Position numbers and translations under genes: made by a program
Assembly: GCA_029098085.1 (NCBI GenBank)
Contig: JAQXNQ010000094.1
Coordinates: forward strand, 1-15,825
Reading direction: 5' to 3'
Length of the DNA: 15,825 bases
Source of the DNA: Oscillospiraceae bacterium
Lineage (GTDB): Bacteria; Bacillota; Clostridia; Oscillospirales; Ruminococcaceae
The notes under the pieces: generated by a model
What the model saw: the letters and a program-made list of their open reading frames with translations, nothing else
What the model was told of the DNA's origin: nothing
The model's database searches: none
In this document: positions 1 through 7,422 of the stretch, one piece after another
How positions within the stretch are numbered: the first letter of the stretch is position 1
How the letters are laid out: every line of letters begins with the position of its first letter

Positions 1-107
1 GCAGCGGAAGAGACCGTTTCCGGCGGACGCGCCCTCAGCAGAGGCACTGCCGGGAGCAGCACCATCAGCAGCAAAGCGGCGGTGAGACGGATCAGCATCT
101 TTTTCAT
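1..107 (-). CDS. Secreted or membrane protein, N-terminal fragment only
   Basis: A leftward reading frame begins at an ATG at 105-107 and runs off the left edge, so only 35 codons are visible. The start is supported by AAAGGA placed 8 nt upstream. The peptide starts MKKMLIRLTAALLLMVLLPA, a textbook signal peptide: a basic n-region (KK, R) followed by an uninterrupted hydrophobic core of about 15 residues. The sequence then turns to Arg/Pro/Ser-rich, without a clear lipobox. The product is therefore likely exported or membrane-anchored. Nothing in the visible part identifies a family, and no function is proposed. It is transcribed divergently from the citrate synthase gene. Confidence 0.6.
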   Translation of the reverse strand, partial: MKKMLIRLTAALLLMVLLPAVPLLRARPPETVSSA

Positions 108-216
108 AGCAGACATCCTTTCAGCGAAAGACAGCAGAAAAATACCCGGAATCGGGGAAAATGCAGGAAAAGAAGAAAAAAATTTCATAAAGGCGGATAA
201 AATCGCAGGATATGTC

Positions 217-245
217 TTGACTTTATCTTCAATGTCAGGTAATAT
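217..245 (+). promoter_or_regulatory. Sigma-A-type promoter of the citrate synthase gene
   Basis: TTGACT (217-222) and TAATAT (240-245) are separated by exactly 17 nt, a near-consensus vegetative promoter. Transcription would start near 252 and leave an untranslated leader of about 150 nt before the citrate synthase ATG. The rest of the intergenic stretch from 108 to 405 shows no gene I can support. It is AT-rich on the left and holds the palindrome at 256-267. Confidence 0.7.
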
Positions 246-255
246 AGAAACAATC

Positions 256-267
256 CCGCTGCAGCGG
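256..267. promoter_or_regulatory. Perfect 12-bp palindrome at the predicted transcription start
   Basis: CCGCTGCAGCGG is its own reverse complement and lies about 5-15 nt downstream of the predicted start point of the citrate synthase promoter. That is where a repressor operator would sit. It could equally be a small hairpin in the leader RNA. No regulator family is recognised from the sequence. Confidence 0.3.
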
Positions 268-405
268 TCGGACATGATGCGCGGCCATCGGGGCTGAAAT
301 GGCATCTGCTGCATAAGAACGCTTTGTCCATTGCAAAATTTGCTTTGACAAAAACAGAAAAATACAAAGCTGCGGGCCTGGTTAAAGGAAGAAAGGGCGG
401 AAGAC

Positions 406-1761
406 ATGGCTGGTTTTATGAAAAGAGAATCTCTGGATACTCTATTCGCGGAATTCAAGAAGTATAACTACATTGACGCGGCGCTCAATGAAAAGTATAA
501 TGTAAAGAGAGGACTGCGCAACAGCGACGGCACCGGTGTGCTGGCCGGCCTGACCCAGATCTGCAATGTACACGGCTATGTGATGAACGAGGGCGAAAAA
601 ACACCGGTGGAGGGCGAGCTCACCTATCGGGGCATCGATGTGCGGGATATGGTGCAGAGCTGCATCGAGGAAAACCGCTACGGCTACGAGGAGGTTTCCT
701 ATCTGCTGCTGTTCGGTCATCTGCCCAACCGCAAGCAGCTGGAATTCTACCGGACCACCCTTTCCCAGGCCAGAGCGCTGCCCATGGATTTTGTGCAGGA
801 CATGATCCTCAAGTCTCCTTCCCGGGACATCATGAACAAGATCGGCCGCAGCCTGCTTTCCCTTTATTCTTACGACGATTTCGCCGAGGAAACGGGGCTG
901 GAGGCGGAGCTGAAGAAGGCACTGCACATCATCGCCCGGATGCCCACCATCATGGTCAACGGCTACATGGCCAAGATCGGCCACTTTGACAACGAGTCCA
1001 CCTATTTCCATCCGGTCCGGCCGGGAGAGACCATCGCCCAGAGCATCCTGTCCACTCTGCGGATCACCCGGGAATACACCGAGGAAGAGGCTCATCTGCT
1101 GGACATCTGCCTGATGCTCCACGCGGAGCACGGCGGAGGCAATAACTCCACCTTCGTCTGCCGGGCCATGACCTCCTCCGGCACCGACGCCTACGCAGCC
1201 TATTCGGCGGCGGTGGGCGCCCTGAAGGGCTTCCGCCACGGCGGCGCCAACATCAAGGTGGTGGAGATGTTCGACGCCATCAAGAAGGGCGTCAAGAACT
1301 GGGAAAGCGACGAGGAGGTTTCCGACTTCCTCTGGGACATCGTCCAGAAGAAAGAGGGCGACGGCACCGGCCTGATCTACGGTATGGGCCACGCGGTCTA
1401 CACCCTTTCGGATCCCCGGGCCATCATGCTGCGGGACAGCGCCGAAAAGCTGGCCGACGAGAAGGGCATGCGGGACGAGTTCGAGCTGCTGAAAAAGGTG
1501 GAGCGGCTGACGCCCCAGGTCATGGCCGAGCGCAAGGGCTCCCAGAAGGAAATGTGCGCCAACGTGGATCTGTATTCCGGCTTCGTCTACCGGATGCTGG
1601 GCATTCCTCAGGAGCTGTTCACGCCCCTGTTCGCCACCGCCCGGATGAGCGGCTGGTGCGCTCACCGGATCGAGGAGTACATGACCTGCTCGAGAATCAT
1701 GCGGCCCGCCTACAAGTCCGTCATCAAAAAGAAGAACTACGTTCCCATTGACGAGCGGTAA
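406..1761 (+). CDS. gltA: Citrate synthase (Si-type, citrate/2-methylcitrate synthase family)
   Basis: Condenses oxaloacetate with acetyl-CoA to citrate in the cytoplasm, the entry step towards 2-oxoglutarate and glutamate in anaerobes with an incomplete TCA cycle. The 451-residue length fits the family. Visible active-site signatures are the HAEHGGGN segment (His239, His242), the oxaloacetate-binding His in FRHGGAN (His278), the GMGHAV loop (His329) and the catalytic Asp in NVDLYSG (Asp388). The N-terminal YRGID motif is also present. The start at 406 follows a purine-rich AAAGGAAGAAAGGG stretch; an ATG at 418 is a possible alternative. The gene stands alone between its own promoter and a strong terminator. 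Discrimination between citrate and 2-methylcitrate activity is not possible by eye; no prpB/prpD-type neighbours are present, which favours citrate synthase. Confidence 0.95.
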   Translation: MAGFMKRESLDTLFAEFKKYNYIDAALNEKYNVKRGLRNSDGTGVLAGLTQICNVHGYVMNEGEKTPVEGELTYRGIDVRDMVQSCIEENRYGYEEVSYLLLFGHLPNRKQLEFYRTTLSQARALPMDFVQDMILKSPSRDIMNKIGRSLLSLYSYDDFAEETGLEAELKKALHIIARMPTIMVNGYMAKIGHFDNESTYFHPVRPGETIAQSILSTLRITREYTEEEAHLLDICLMLHAEHGGGNNSTFVCRAMTSSGTDAYAAYSAAVGALKGFRHGGANIKVVEMFDAIKKGVKNWESDEEVSDFLWDIVQKKEGDGTGLIYGMGHAVYTLSDPRAIMLRDSAEKLADEKGMRDEFELLKKVERLTPQVMAERKGSQKEMCANVDLYSGFVYRMLGIPQELFTPLFATARMSGWCAHRIEEYMTCSRIMRPAYKSVIKKKNYVPIDER

Positions 1762-1778
1762 GGCCTGCATAATTTCAT

Positions 1779-1823
1779 AACCTCTGGCTGCTTTTTGGGC
1801 GGTCAGAGGTTTTCTGGCTTTTT
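1779..1823 (+). terminator. Rho-independent terminator after citrate synthase
   Basis: AACCTCTGGCTGC (1779-1791) pairs with GCGGTCAGAGGTT (1799-1811) as a 13-bp stem with two G-U wobbles and a 7-nt loop. A T-rich tail ending in TTTTT follows at 1812-1823. It starts 17 nt after the stop codon, so citrate synthase is probably monocistronic. Confidence 0.8.
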
Positions 1824-1924
1824 CAGCAGCCTCGGAACCGGCGCTTTTTGGGAGATTTATCACTGCGGCGTGCAGGTGCTTTTTCAAAAACATGCAGATT
1901 CATCATCATAAGGGAGGATGTCCG

Positions 1925-3259
1925 GTGAAAAAAATACTGGCGGCAGTGCTGACGGCGGTGATGTTCTGCCTCAGCTCCTGTCTGTATTCAGGCGGCAGCG
2001 TGGACAGTCTGCTGCATCCCCCTCGGCTCAACGACGAGCAGAACGATATCTGGCTGGCCCTGAAGCGGACGATCCAGAGCGATACCATCAAGCTGGTTTA
2101 TCCGCTGCGGGGAGAGAACCGCTCCGCGATCATCCTGCAGAATCTGGACGGCGAGCCCTCTGAGGAGGCGGTGGTCTTTTATCAGCCCTCCTCCTCTTCC
2201 ACCGCCTCGACCCCCATCCGGATGAATATTCTGGATAAGGTGGACGGACAGTGGCAGTCGATGCATGACATTGTGCTGGAGGGCACCCAGGTGGAGGACG
2301 TCACCATCCTGAATGTGGGCACCGGCGTTCCGCTGCTGGCCCTCGGCCTTTCCTACGCCGGAGACGGGGGAAACAGCCTGCTGAAGGTGATCGGCTTTGA
2401 CGGCAGCCTGCTGAGCACGCTGTTCAGTCAGTACTGTCAGGCCAAGATCATCGGCGATCTGACAGTGGGCGGCACCGATGACTGCCTGCTGATCCAGAGC
2501 CGGGGCGAGGAAGAGGGGCTGGGCTCCCGGGCGGTCTTTTTCCAGTGGGAGGACGGCACCTATACCGAACAGGCATTCACCATCCTGAACCCGGAGGTCA
2601 CCCGGTACGGCAATCTGTATGACGGCTACCTGCGCAACGGTACCCGGGCGGTGTATCTGGACTGCTACAAGGGCACCGAGCTGATGACCACCGAAATTCT
2701 GTCGCTGCAGGTGTCCCAGAGCGGGGCAGAGCTGGAAAATCTGACCTACGACAGCGAGACCATGACCTCTGTCGGGATCGACCGGCCTGCCGGCATCAGC
2801 TGCTATGATCTGAGCCGGGACGGCGTCATTGAGATTCCGGGACAGCGTCTGATGCCGGGCTATGAAGAGGGGGAAACCGGCGCCATCTATCTGACGGACT
2901 GGTATCATTATGCGGACGGGGAATTTGTGCGGCAGCTTTCCGCCTATGTGAGCTCCTCCCTGGGCTATCTGCTGCAGTTCCCGGAGAAGTGGGTCAATCA
3001 TGTCAGCGTCCGGCGCACCACCCAGCAGAACGAGATCCTTTTCTACGAGCACCAGCGGGGCAGTGACCCTGTGAAGAACGAGCTGCTGTACCTGAAGGTG
3101 GACAGCAGGCGAAACTGGGAGCAGAAAGAAGCCAACTCGGATTATGAGCTGATCGATACCCGGGGACAGCTGGTCTATCTGGCAAAGATTCCCAAAACGG
3201 ATTCTCCCCTGCGGATTACGATCGCCCAGGTCAAAGAGTATTTTTCCCAGATGATCTGA
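1925..3259 (+). CDS. Putative lipoprotein of unknown function
   Basis: I chose the GTG at 1925 because AAGGGAGG lies 7 nt upstream and the product then opens with a clean lipoprotein signal: basic VKK, a hydrophobic stretch and the lipobox LSSC with the acylated Cys at residue 19. An ATG at 1892 in the same frame would add 11 His-rich residues that spoil the signal. The mature part (about 425 residues) is rich in beta-type segments with short Gly/Asp turns, and recalls large extracytoplasmic lipoproteins of unknown function in Oscillospiraceae. I see no catalytic motif. It precedes the response regulator by 65 nt with no strong terminator between, so it may be co-transcribed with the two-component system and act as its sensor accessory or target. 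That link is inference from position. Confidence 0.8.
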   Translation: MKKILAAVLTAVMFCLSSCLYSGGSVDSLLHPPRLNDEQNDIWLALKRTIQSDTIKLVYPLRGENRSAIILQNLDGEPSEEAVVFYQPSSSSTASTPIRMNILDKVDGQWQSMHDIVLEGTQVEDVTILNVGTGVPLLALGLSYAGDGGNSLLKVIGFDGSLLSTLFSQYCQAKIIGDLTVGGTDDCLLIQSRGEEEGLGSRAVFFQWEDGTYTEQAFTILNPEVTRYGNLYDGYLRNGTRAVYLDCYKGTELMTTEILSLQVSQSGAELENLTYDSETMTSVGIDRPAGISCYDLSRDGVIEIPGQRLMPGYEEGETGAIYLTDWYHYADGEFVRQLSAYVSSSLGYLLQFPEKWVNHVSVRRTTQQNEILFYEHQRGSDPVKNELLYLKVDSRRNWEQKEANSDYELIDTRGQLVYLAKIPKTDSPLRITIAQVKEYFSQMI

Positions 3260-3324
3260 GCAGCATCAAACCGGCATGCAGCGCCCGGAAACGGGGAGCG
3301 GGCAAGCCTTTACAGGAGGTCATT

Positions 3325-4023
3325 ATGAAACGAATTCTGGTGTGTGAGGACGAGGACGTCATCCGCGACTTTGTGGTCATCAACCTGCAGCGGGCAGGGT
3401 ATACGGTTGTGGATGTGAGCAGCGGCGAGGAGGCCCTGGCGGTGTATGACCGGGAAAATGGGGACATCGACATCGCCCTGCTGGACATCACGTTGCCGGG
3501 GATGGACGGCTTTGCGGTCTGCAAGCAGCTGCGGGAGCGGTCCTCCACCATGGGCATCATCTTTCTGTCCGCCCGTACCCAGGAGATGGATAAGGTGAGC
3601 GGACTGATGATGGGCGCCGATGACTATGTGACCAAGCCCTTTTCCCCGTCGGAGGTGGTGGCTCGGGTGGACGCCGTCTACCGCCGGGTTTCCATGGCGG
3701 CGGGTGTGCCCAAGGTGTCGGCCGTCATTGAGAGCGGGCCCTTTGTGCTGAATCTCAAGAGTCGGACGCTGACCAAGGCCGGACGGCCGGTGGAGCTGAC
3801 CCAGGTGGAGTATCAGATCATGGAGCTGCTGCTGAAAAACCGGGGCGTGGCGCTGGAGCGTACCCGCATTCTGGGGGAGATCTGGGGCGAGCATGTGTAT
3901 TCGGATGTCAAGATCGTGGACGTCAACATCCGGCGGCTGCGGATCAAGGTGGAGGATGAACCGTCGGCTCCCACCTATATTCAGACGGTCTGGGGATTCG
4001 GCTATAAGTGGGCAGCGGAATGA
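3325..4023 (+). CDS. OmpR/PhoB-family response regulator
   Basis: DNA-binding transcription factor switched on by phosphorylation. Residues 1-120 form a receiver domain: acidic pocket E8-D9-E10 plus D11, phospho-acceptor Asp54 in LLDITLPGMDG, Ser82 at the switch position and Lys104 in VTKPF. Residues about 135-232 form a winged-helix DNA-binding domain ending in the typical TVWGFGYKW. The 232-residue length is standard. AGGAGGT lies just upstream of the ATG, the best ribosome binding site of this three-gene group. The partner kinase starts 33 nt after the stop. The target genes cannot be read from sequence; the adjacent lipoprotein gene is one candidate. Confidence 0.93.
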   Translation: MKRILVCEDEDVIRDFVVINLQRAGYTVVDVSSGEEALAVYDRENGDIDIALLDITLPGMDGFAVCKQLRERSSTMGIIFLSARTQEMDKVSGLMMGADDYVTKPFSPSEVVARVDAVYRRVSMAAGVPKVSAVIESGPFVLNLKSRTLTKAGRPVELTQVEYQIMELLLKNRGVALERTRILGEIWGEHVYSDVKIVDVNIRRLRIKVEDEPSAPTYIQTVWGFGYKWAAE

Positions 4024-4056
4024 GTGCGTATCCGCTCCGGGAGGAGGTGAGGCCGT

Positions 4057-5496
4057 ATGGCGGTCAAAAGCATAGCCCAGCGCTGGTTTATCAACAGCTT
4101 CGCTGTGGTGCTGGGTATACTGGTGGCCATTGTGACAGCCAGCGGCGTGCTGATCCATAATTTCTATTACTCCGCTGTGCGGCAGGCCCTGAGGGCCAGA
4201 GCCAGCACGGTATCCAGCATGATGCTCCGGTATTCCTCCGGCGGCGTTACCAGCAATTTCTACTCGGATATGCGCAGCTACATCGAATCCTTCCCGGATA
4301 AGGACTATATGGAACTGATGGCGGTGGATCCCTACGGCAATGTGTCGGTCACCTCCTCCGGTTTTTCCTATACCAATAAATGGGACCGGATGCCGGACTA
4401 CGATGAGGCGCTGACCTCTCCGGACGGGATCGGCTATTATGTGGGCAAGCTGAGCAACGGTCAGCATATTATGGCGGTGACGCAGACCGTGAGCATCATC
4501 AACAGCGAATATTCCGCCATGCGTTTTGTGGTTTCACTGGAGACGGTGGATCGGATGATCCTGAATCTGTTGCTGATCATCATCGGCATCGCCCTGGCCG
4601 TTCTGGCGCTGGTGCTGGTTTCCGGCCTGCTCTTTGTCCGGAGCATCATCCGACCGGTGCGGGAGATCGGCTCCGCTGCCCGGCAGATTGCTCAGGGTGA
4701 TCTGAAGAGCCGGATTGTCAAGGTGTCGGACGACGAGCTGGGCGAGCTTTGCGAAACCATCAATTTTATGGCGGATGAGCTGGAGAACTCCGAGCGGCTG
4801 AAAAACGAGTTTATCTCCTCGGTGTCCCACGAGCTGCGCACGCCCCTGACCGCCATCAAGGGCTGGGCGGAGACGCTGATGACCATTGCCGACGACCCGG
4901 CGACCCTGCAGAAGGGCATGCGGGTCATCACCGCCGAGACCGAGCGGTTGTCCGACATGGTGGAGGAGCTGCTGGACTTTTCCCGCATTCAGAACGGCCG
5001 CCTGCGGATGGTCTTCCAGAAGATGGATATTCTGGCCGAGCTGGGGGAGGCGGTGCTGACCTATGCCGAGCGGGCCCGTCAGGAAAACATCGATATGATC
5101 TACAACGAGCCGGAGATGCTGCCCTTTATCTATGGGGACAAGAACCGGCTGCGGCAGGTGTTCATCAATGTCATTGACAACGCCATCAAGTATTCCGATC
5201 CCGGCGGCAGCGTGAAAATCGACGCCTTCCTGCGGGGAGAAGATATCGTCATCACGGTGGCGGATTCCGGTATCGGCATCGATCCGGAGGATTTGCCCCG
5301 GATCAAGACCAAGTTCTATAAGGCCAACTACTCCCGGCGGGGATCGGGCATCGGTCTGGCAGTGGCGGATGAAATCATCCAGATGCACCATGGCCGCATC
5401 GACATCGAGAGCACTCCCGGCGTCGGCACCACCGTGATCATCTCGCTTCCGGTGCAGGAACCGCCGGAGGAGGGTACGGAAGCGGCGAAGGTGTAA
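4057..5496 (+). CDS. Membrane sensor histidine kinase (HAMP-HisKA-HATPase)
   Basis: Cognate kinase of the preceding regulator by position. Transmembrane helix 1 covers about residues 11-33. An extracellular sensor of about 130 residues follows, then helix 2 at about 168-193 and a HAMP linker at about 195-247. The HisKA domain carries the phosphorylated His258 in SVSHELRTP. The ATPase domain has the N box (NVIDNAIKYS, Asn375), G1 box DSGIGI (403-408) and G2 box GSGIGLAVA (from 429). All catalytic boxes are intact, and no PAS domain lies between HAMP and HisKA. The start is preceded by GGAGGAGGTGAG. The extracellular domain has the size of a single Cache/PAS-like sensor, but I cannot name the ligand. 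The acidic C-terminal tail beyond the ATPase domain is not conserved in the family. Confidence 0.93.
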   Translation: MAVKSIAQRWFINSFAVVLGILVAIVTASGVLIHNFYYSAVRQALRARASTVSSMMLRYSSGGVTSNFYSDMRSYIESFPDKDYMELMAVDPYGNVSVTSSGFSYTNKWDRMPDYDEALTSPDGIGYYVGKLSNGQHIMAVTQTVSIINSEYSAMRFVVSLETVDRMILNLLLIIIGIALAVLALVLVSGLLFVRSIIRPVREIGSAARQIAQGDLKSRIVKVSDDELGELCETINFMADELENSERLKNEFISSVSHELRTPLTAIKGWAETLMTIADDPATLQKGMRVITAETERLSDMVEELLDFSRIQNGRLRMVFQKMDILAELGEAVLTYAERARQENIDMIYNEPEMLPFIYGDKNRLRQVFINVIDNAIKYSDPGGSVKIDAFLRGEDIVITVADSGIGIDPEDLPRIKTKFYKANYSRRGSGIGLAVADEIIQMHHGRIDIESTPGVGTTVIISLPVQEPPEEGTEAAKV

Positions 5497-5524
5497 AAAT
5501 TTCACGGTTTTGCCATACAAAATA

Positions 5525-5554
5525 CAGACTATGGATTTGCTCCTCTGATATGAT
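5525..5554 (+). promoter_or_regulatory. Possible extended -10 promoter for the DUF1385-prmC pair
   Basis: TATGAT at 5549-5554 is preceded by TGA, giving an extended -10 element (TGnTATGAT). The -35 position 18 nt upstream reads CAGACT and is a weak match. Transcription would start near 5561, about 26 nt before the likely TTG start. No clear terminator separates this from the kinase gene, so read-through is also possible. Confidence 0.4.
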
Positions 5555-5586
5555 GGAAGCAGCAAAGCAGAAAGGGTTTGAGACTA

Positions 5587-6510
5587 TTGAGCAAGCAGTT
5601 TAAGACGACCATCGGCGGGCAGGCCGTGCTGGAGGGTGTTATGATGAAGGGCGTCGGCCAGTCCGCCATGGCGGTTCGCCGGCCCGACAAGAGCATCTTT
5701 CTGGAAACCTGGGACAACAAGCCAAAAAAATGGTACAACAAAACACCCTTTGTCCGCGGCGTCTTCAATTTCATCGAGACCCTGGTCAGCGGCTACAAGT
5801 GTCTGATGAAGTCGGCAGAGATCTCCACCGAGGGCATCGAGGACGAGCAGCCCTCCAAGTTTGATCAGTGGCTGGAGGAAAAGTTCGGCGACAAGCTGGT
5901 GCAGATCGTGGGCGTGGTCAGCATGGTGCTGGGTCTGGGTCTGGCGCTGCTGCTGTTCATGTATCTGCCCGCCCTGCTGGTGGGGCTGCTGAAGCCGGTG
6001 CTGCCGGTGTGGAGCCTTTCGCTGCTGGAGGGACTGATCAAGATGGCGCTGTTCATCGGCTATATGGCGGCAGTCTCCCTGATGCCGGATATGCGGCGGC
6101 TGTTTCAGTATCACGGCGCCGAGCACAAGACCATCGCCTGCTATGAGGCCGGTGAGGAGCTGACGGTGGAGAACGTCCGCCGGCATCTTCGGTTCCATCC
6201 CCGCTGTGGCACCAGCTTTATCTTTCTGGTGCTGTTCGTTGGCATCCTGATCTTCTCGGTGGTCACCTGGAGCAGCCCTCTGATCCGGGCGCTGATCAAG
6301 CTGGCGCTGCTGCCGGTGGTCATGTCCATCGCCTATGAGCTGATCCGGCTGGCAGGAAAATACGACAACCTGTTCACCAGAATCGTCTCCTGGCCGGGCC
6401 TGAAGATCCAGCATCTGACCACCCGGGAACCGGACGATGATCAGATCGAGGTGGCCATTGCGTCCATGAAGCCGGTGCTGCCCCAGGTGGAAGGCGAGGA
6501 TCAGTGGTGA
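5587..6510 (+). CDS. DUF1385 (YqhQ-like) integral membrane protein
   Basis: The family is recognised from two signatures. One is the N-terminal IGGQAVLEGVMMKG. The other is the core YHGAEHKTIACYE (Ala178-Glu179-His180-Lys181) followed by RFHPRCGTSF (His204, Cys207). The conserved His/Glu/Cys set looks like a metal or catalytic site, but the family has no settled function. About four hydrophobic segments are visible: two between residues 95 and 165 and two between 205 and 260. No ATG is available. The TTG at 5587 has AAAGGG 10 nt upstream, whereas the TTG at 5578 would sit directly against it, so I chose 5587 (307 residues). Its stop overlaps the start of prmC, an arrangement common in Clostridia, where DUF1385 genes accompany prmC. 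Confidence 0.88.
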   Translation: MSKQFKTTIGGQAVLEGVMMKGVGQSAMAVRRPDKSIFLETWDNKPKKWYNKTPFVRGVFNFIETLVSGYKCLMKSAEISTEGIEDEQPSKFDQWLEEKFGDKLVQIVGVVSMVLGLGLALLLFMYLPALLVGLLKPVLPVWSLSLLEGLIKMALFIGYMAAVSLMPDMRRLFQYHGAEHKTIACYEAGEELTVENVRRHLRFHPRCGTSFIFLVLFVGILIFSVVTWSSPLIRALIKLALLPVVMSIAYELIRLAGKYDNLFTRIVSWPGLKIQHLTTREPDDDQIEVAIASMKPVLPQVEGEDQW

Positions 6511-7349
6511 CGGAGTTTTCGCTGGAATATCTGTACCGCAATCTGAAAAACGCCCTGCGGGGTGTGGCGGAGGCGCCGGATTTTGAGGCGCGGGAGCTGC
6601 TGCGGCATCTGTTTTCGGTGACGCCGGCGGACATTCTGCTGGATAAAAAGCTGCGGCTGACCGATGAGCAGCTGCAAAGGATCCTGGAGCTGACCCGGCG
6701 GCGGCTGGATCATGAGCCGCTGCAGTATCTGGTGGGCAGCTGGGAATTTTTCGGCCGGGATTTTCTGGTGGGGGAGGGCGTTCTGATTCCCCGCCCCGAC
6801 ACCGAGGTGCTGGCCGAGCAGGTGCTGGCCTTTCTGAGGGGAAGGGAGCGTCCCCGGGTGCTGGAGCTCTGCGGCGGAAGCGGCTGCCTGTCGGCAACGG
6901 TGGCGCTGGAGCATCCCGGTGCTGAGGTGACCTCGGTGGAGAAATCACCGGAGGCCTTTGCCTATCTGGAGCGGAACTGCCGGGAGCTGAAAAGCGGCGT
7001 TCACTGTGTGCTGGGTGATGCGCTGGATCCGGCGGTGGTGGAGGGGAGCTTCGACTGCATTCTCGCCAATCCGCCCTACCTGACCCGAAAGGACATGGAT
7101 GAGCTGGTGCCGGAGGTGCGGCGGGAGCCGGTCATGGCGCTGTACGGAGAGGAAGACGGACTGTTTTTCTACCGGGAGCTGACGAAAATCTGGAAGGACC
7201 GGCTCAAAAAGGGCGGCCTGCTGGCCTACGAAATCGGCATGGGACAGCATGATGCGGTGGCGGAGATTCTCCGAACAAATGGACTAAATAGTATTTGCCA
7301 AACCAGGGACTACAGTGGTATAATAAGAGTGTTGACTGCAGTAAAGTAG
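6507..7349 (+). CDS. prmC: Peptide chain release factor N5-glutamine methyltransferase
   Basis: Methylates the Gln of the GGQ motif in release factors RF1/RF2 using S-adenosylmethionine, raising termination efficiency. The diagnostic NPPY motif (ILANPPYLTR, about residues 188-191) binds the target glutamine. The SAM-binding loop reads VLELCGGSGCLS, an atypical version of the usual Asp/Glu-x-Gly-x-Gly-x-Gly loop. An N-terminal helical domain of about 100 residues is present, and the length (about 280) is normal. The start is one of two adjacent GTG codons (6504 or 6507). GAGGA at 6496-6500 is better spaced for 6507. Both overlap or abut the DUF1385 stop, so the two genes are translationally coupled. 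The release factor gene prfA is not adjacent. The 3' end of this gene contains the recA promoter. Confidence 0.92.
   Translation: MTEFSLEYLYRNLKNALRGVAEAPDFEARELLRHLFSVTPADILLDKKLRLTDEQLQRILELTRRRLDHEPLQYLVGSWEFFGRDFLVGEGVLIPRPDTEVLAEQVLAFLRGRERPRVLELCGGSGCLSATVALEHPGAEVTSVEKSPEAFAYLERNCRELKSGVHCVLGDALDPAVVEGSFDCILANPPYLTRKDMDELVPEVRREPVMALYGEEDGLFFYRELTKIWKDRLKKGGLLAYEIGMGQHDAVAEILRTNGLNSICQTRDYSGIIRVLTAVK
7272..7285. promoter_or_regulatory. Partial LexA (SOS) box upstream of the recA promoter
   Basis: CGAACAAATGGACT matches the Gram-positive LexA consensus CGAACRNRYGTTYG at the whole left half and centre (first ten positions) but has lost most of the right half. It ends 9 nt before the recA -35 element, inside the prmC coding sequence. 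It may be a weak or degenerate SOS box, or chance. Confidence 0.3.
7295..7324 (+). promoter_or_regulatory. recA promoter inside the 3' end of prmC
   Basis: TTGCCA (7295-7300) and a perfect TATAAT (7319-7324) are separated by 18 nt. Transcription would start near 7331, giving a leader of about 90 nt before recA. The local sequence is noticeably more AT-rich than the rest of prmC, as expected when coding sequence is bent to carry a promoter. Confidence 0.7.
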
Positions 7350-7359
7350 CAGCTGATCG

Positions 7360-7376
7360 GCCGGCGGGCCGGCTTT
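7360..7376 (+). terminator. Short GC hairpin in the prmC-recA gap, weak terminator or recA-leader hairpin
   Basis: GCCGG and CCGGC pair around a CGGG loop, followed by TTT then CTG. The stem is only 5 bp and the U-tract short, so termination would be partial at best. Because the recA promoter lies upstream, the hairpin is part of both the prmC 3' end and the recA leader. Confidence 0.4.
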
Positions 7377-7422
7377 CTGCATGAATCCAACGGAGAAATG
7401 AAACGAAAAGGCGGGTAGACAA

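Noticed and set aside
82..297. 71-codon plus-strand frame at the left edge
   Set aside because: It overlaps the minus-strand signal-peptide gene and the citrate synthase promoter and has no ribosome binding site.
442..1893. 483-codon open frame antisense to citrate synthase
   Set aside because: It is a shadow of GC-rich coding sequence: low-complexity His/Leu/Gly-rich translation, no ribosome binding site, and the plus-strand frame has clear catalytic motifs.
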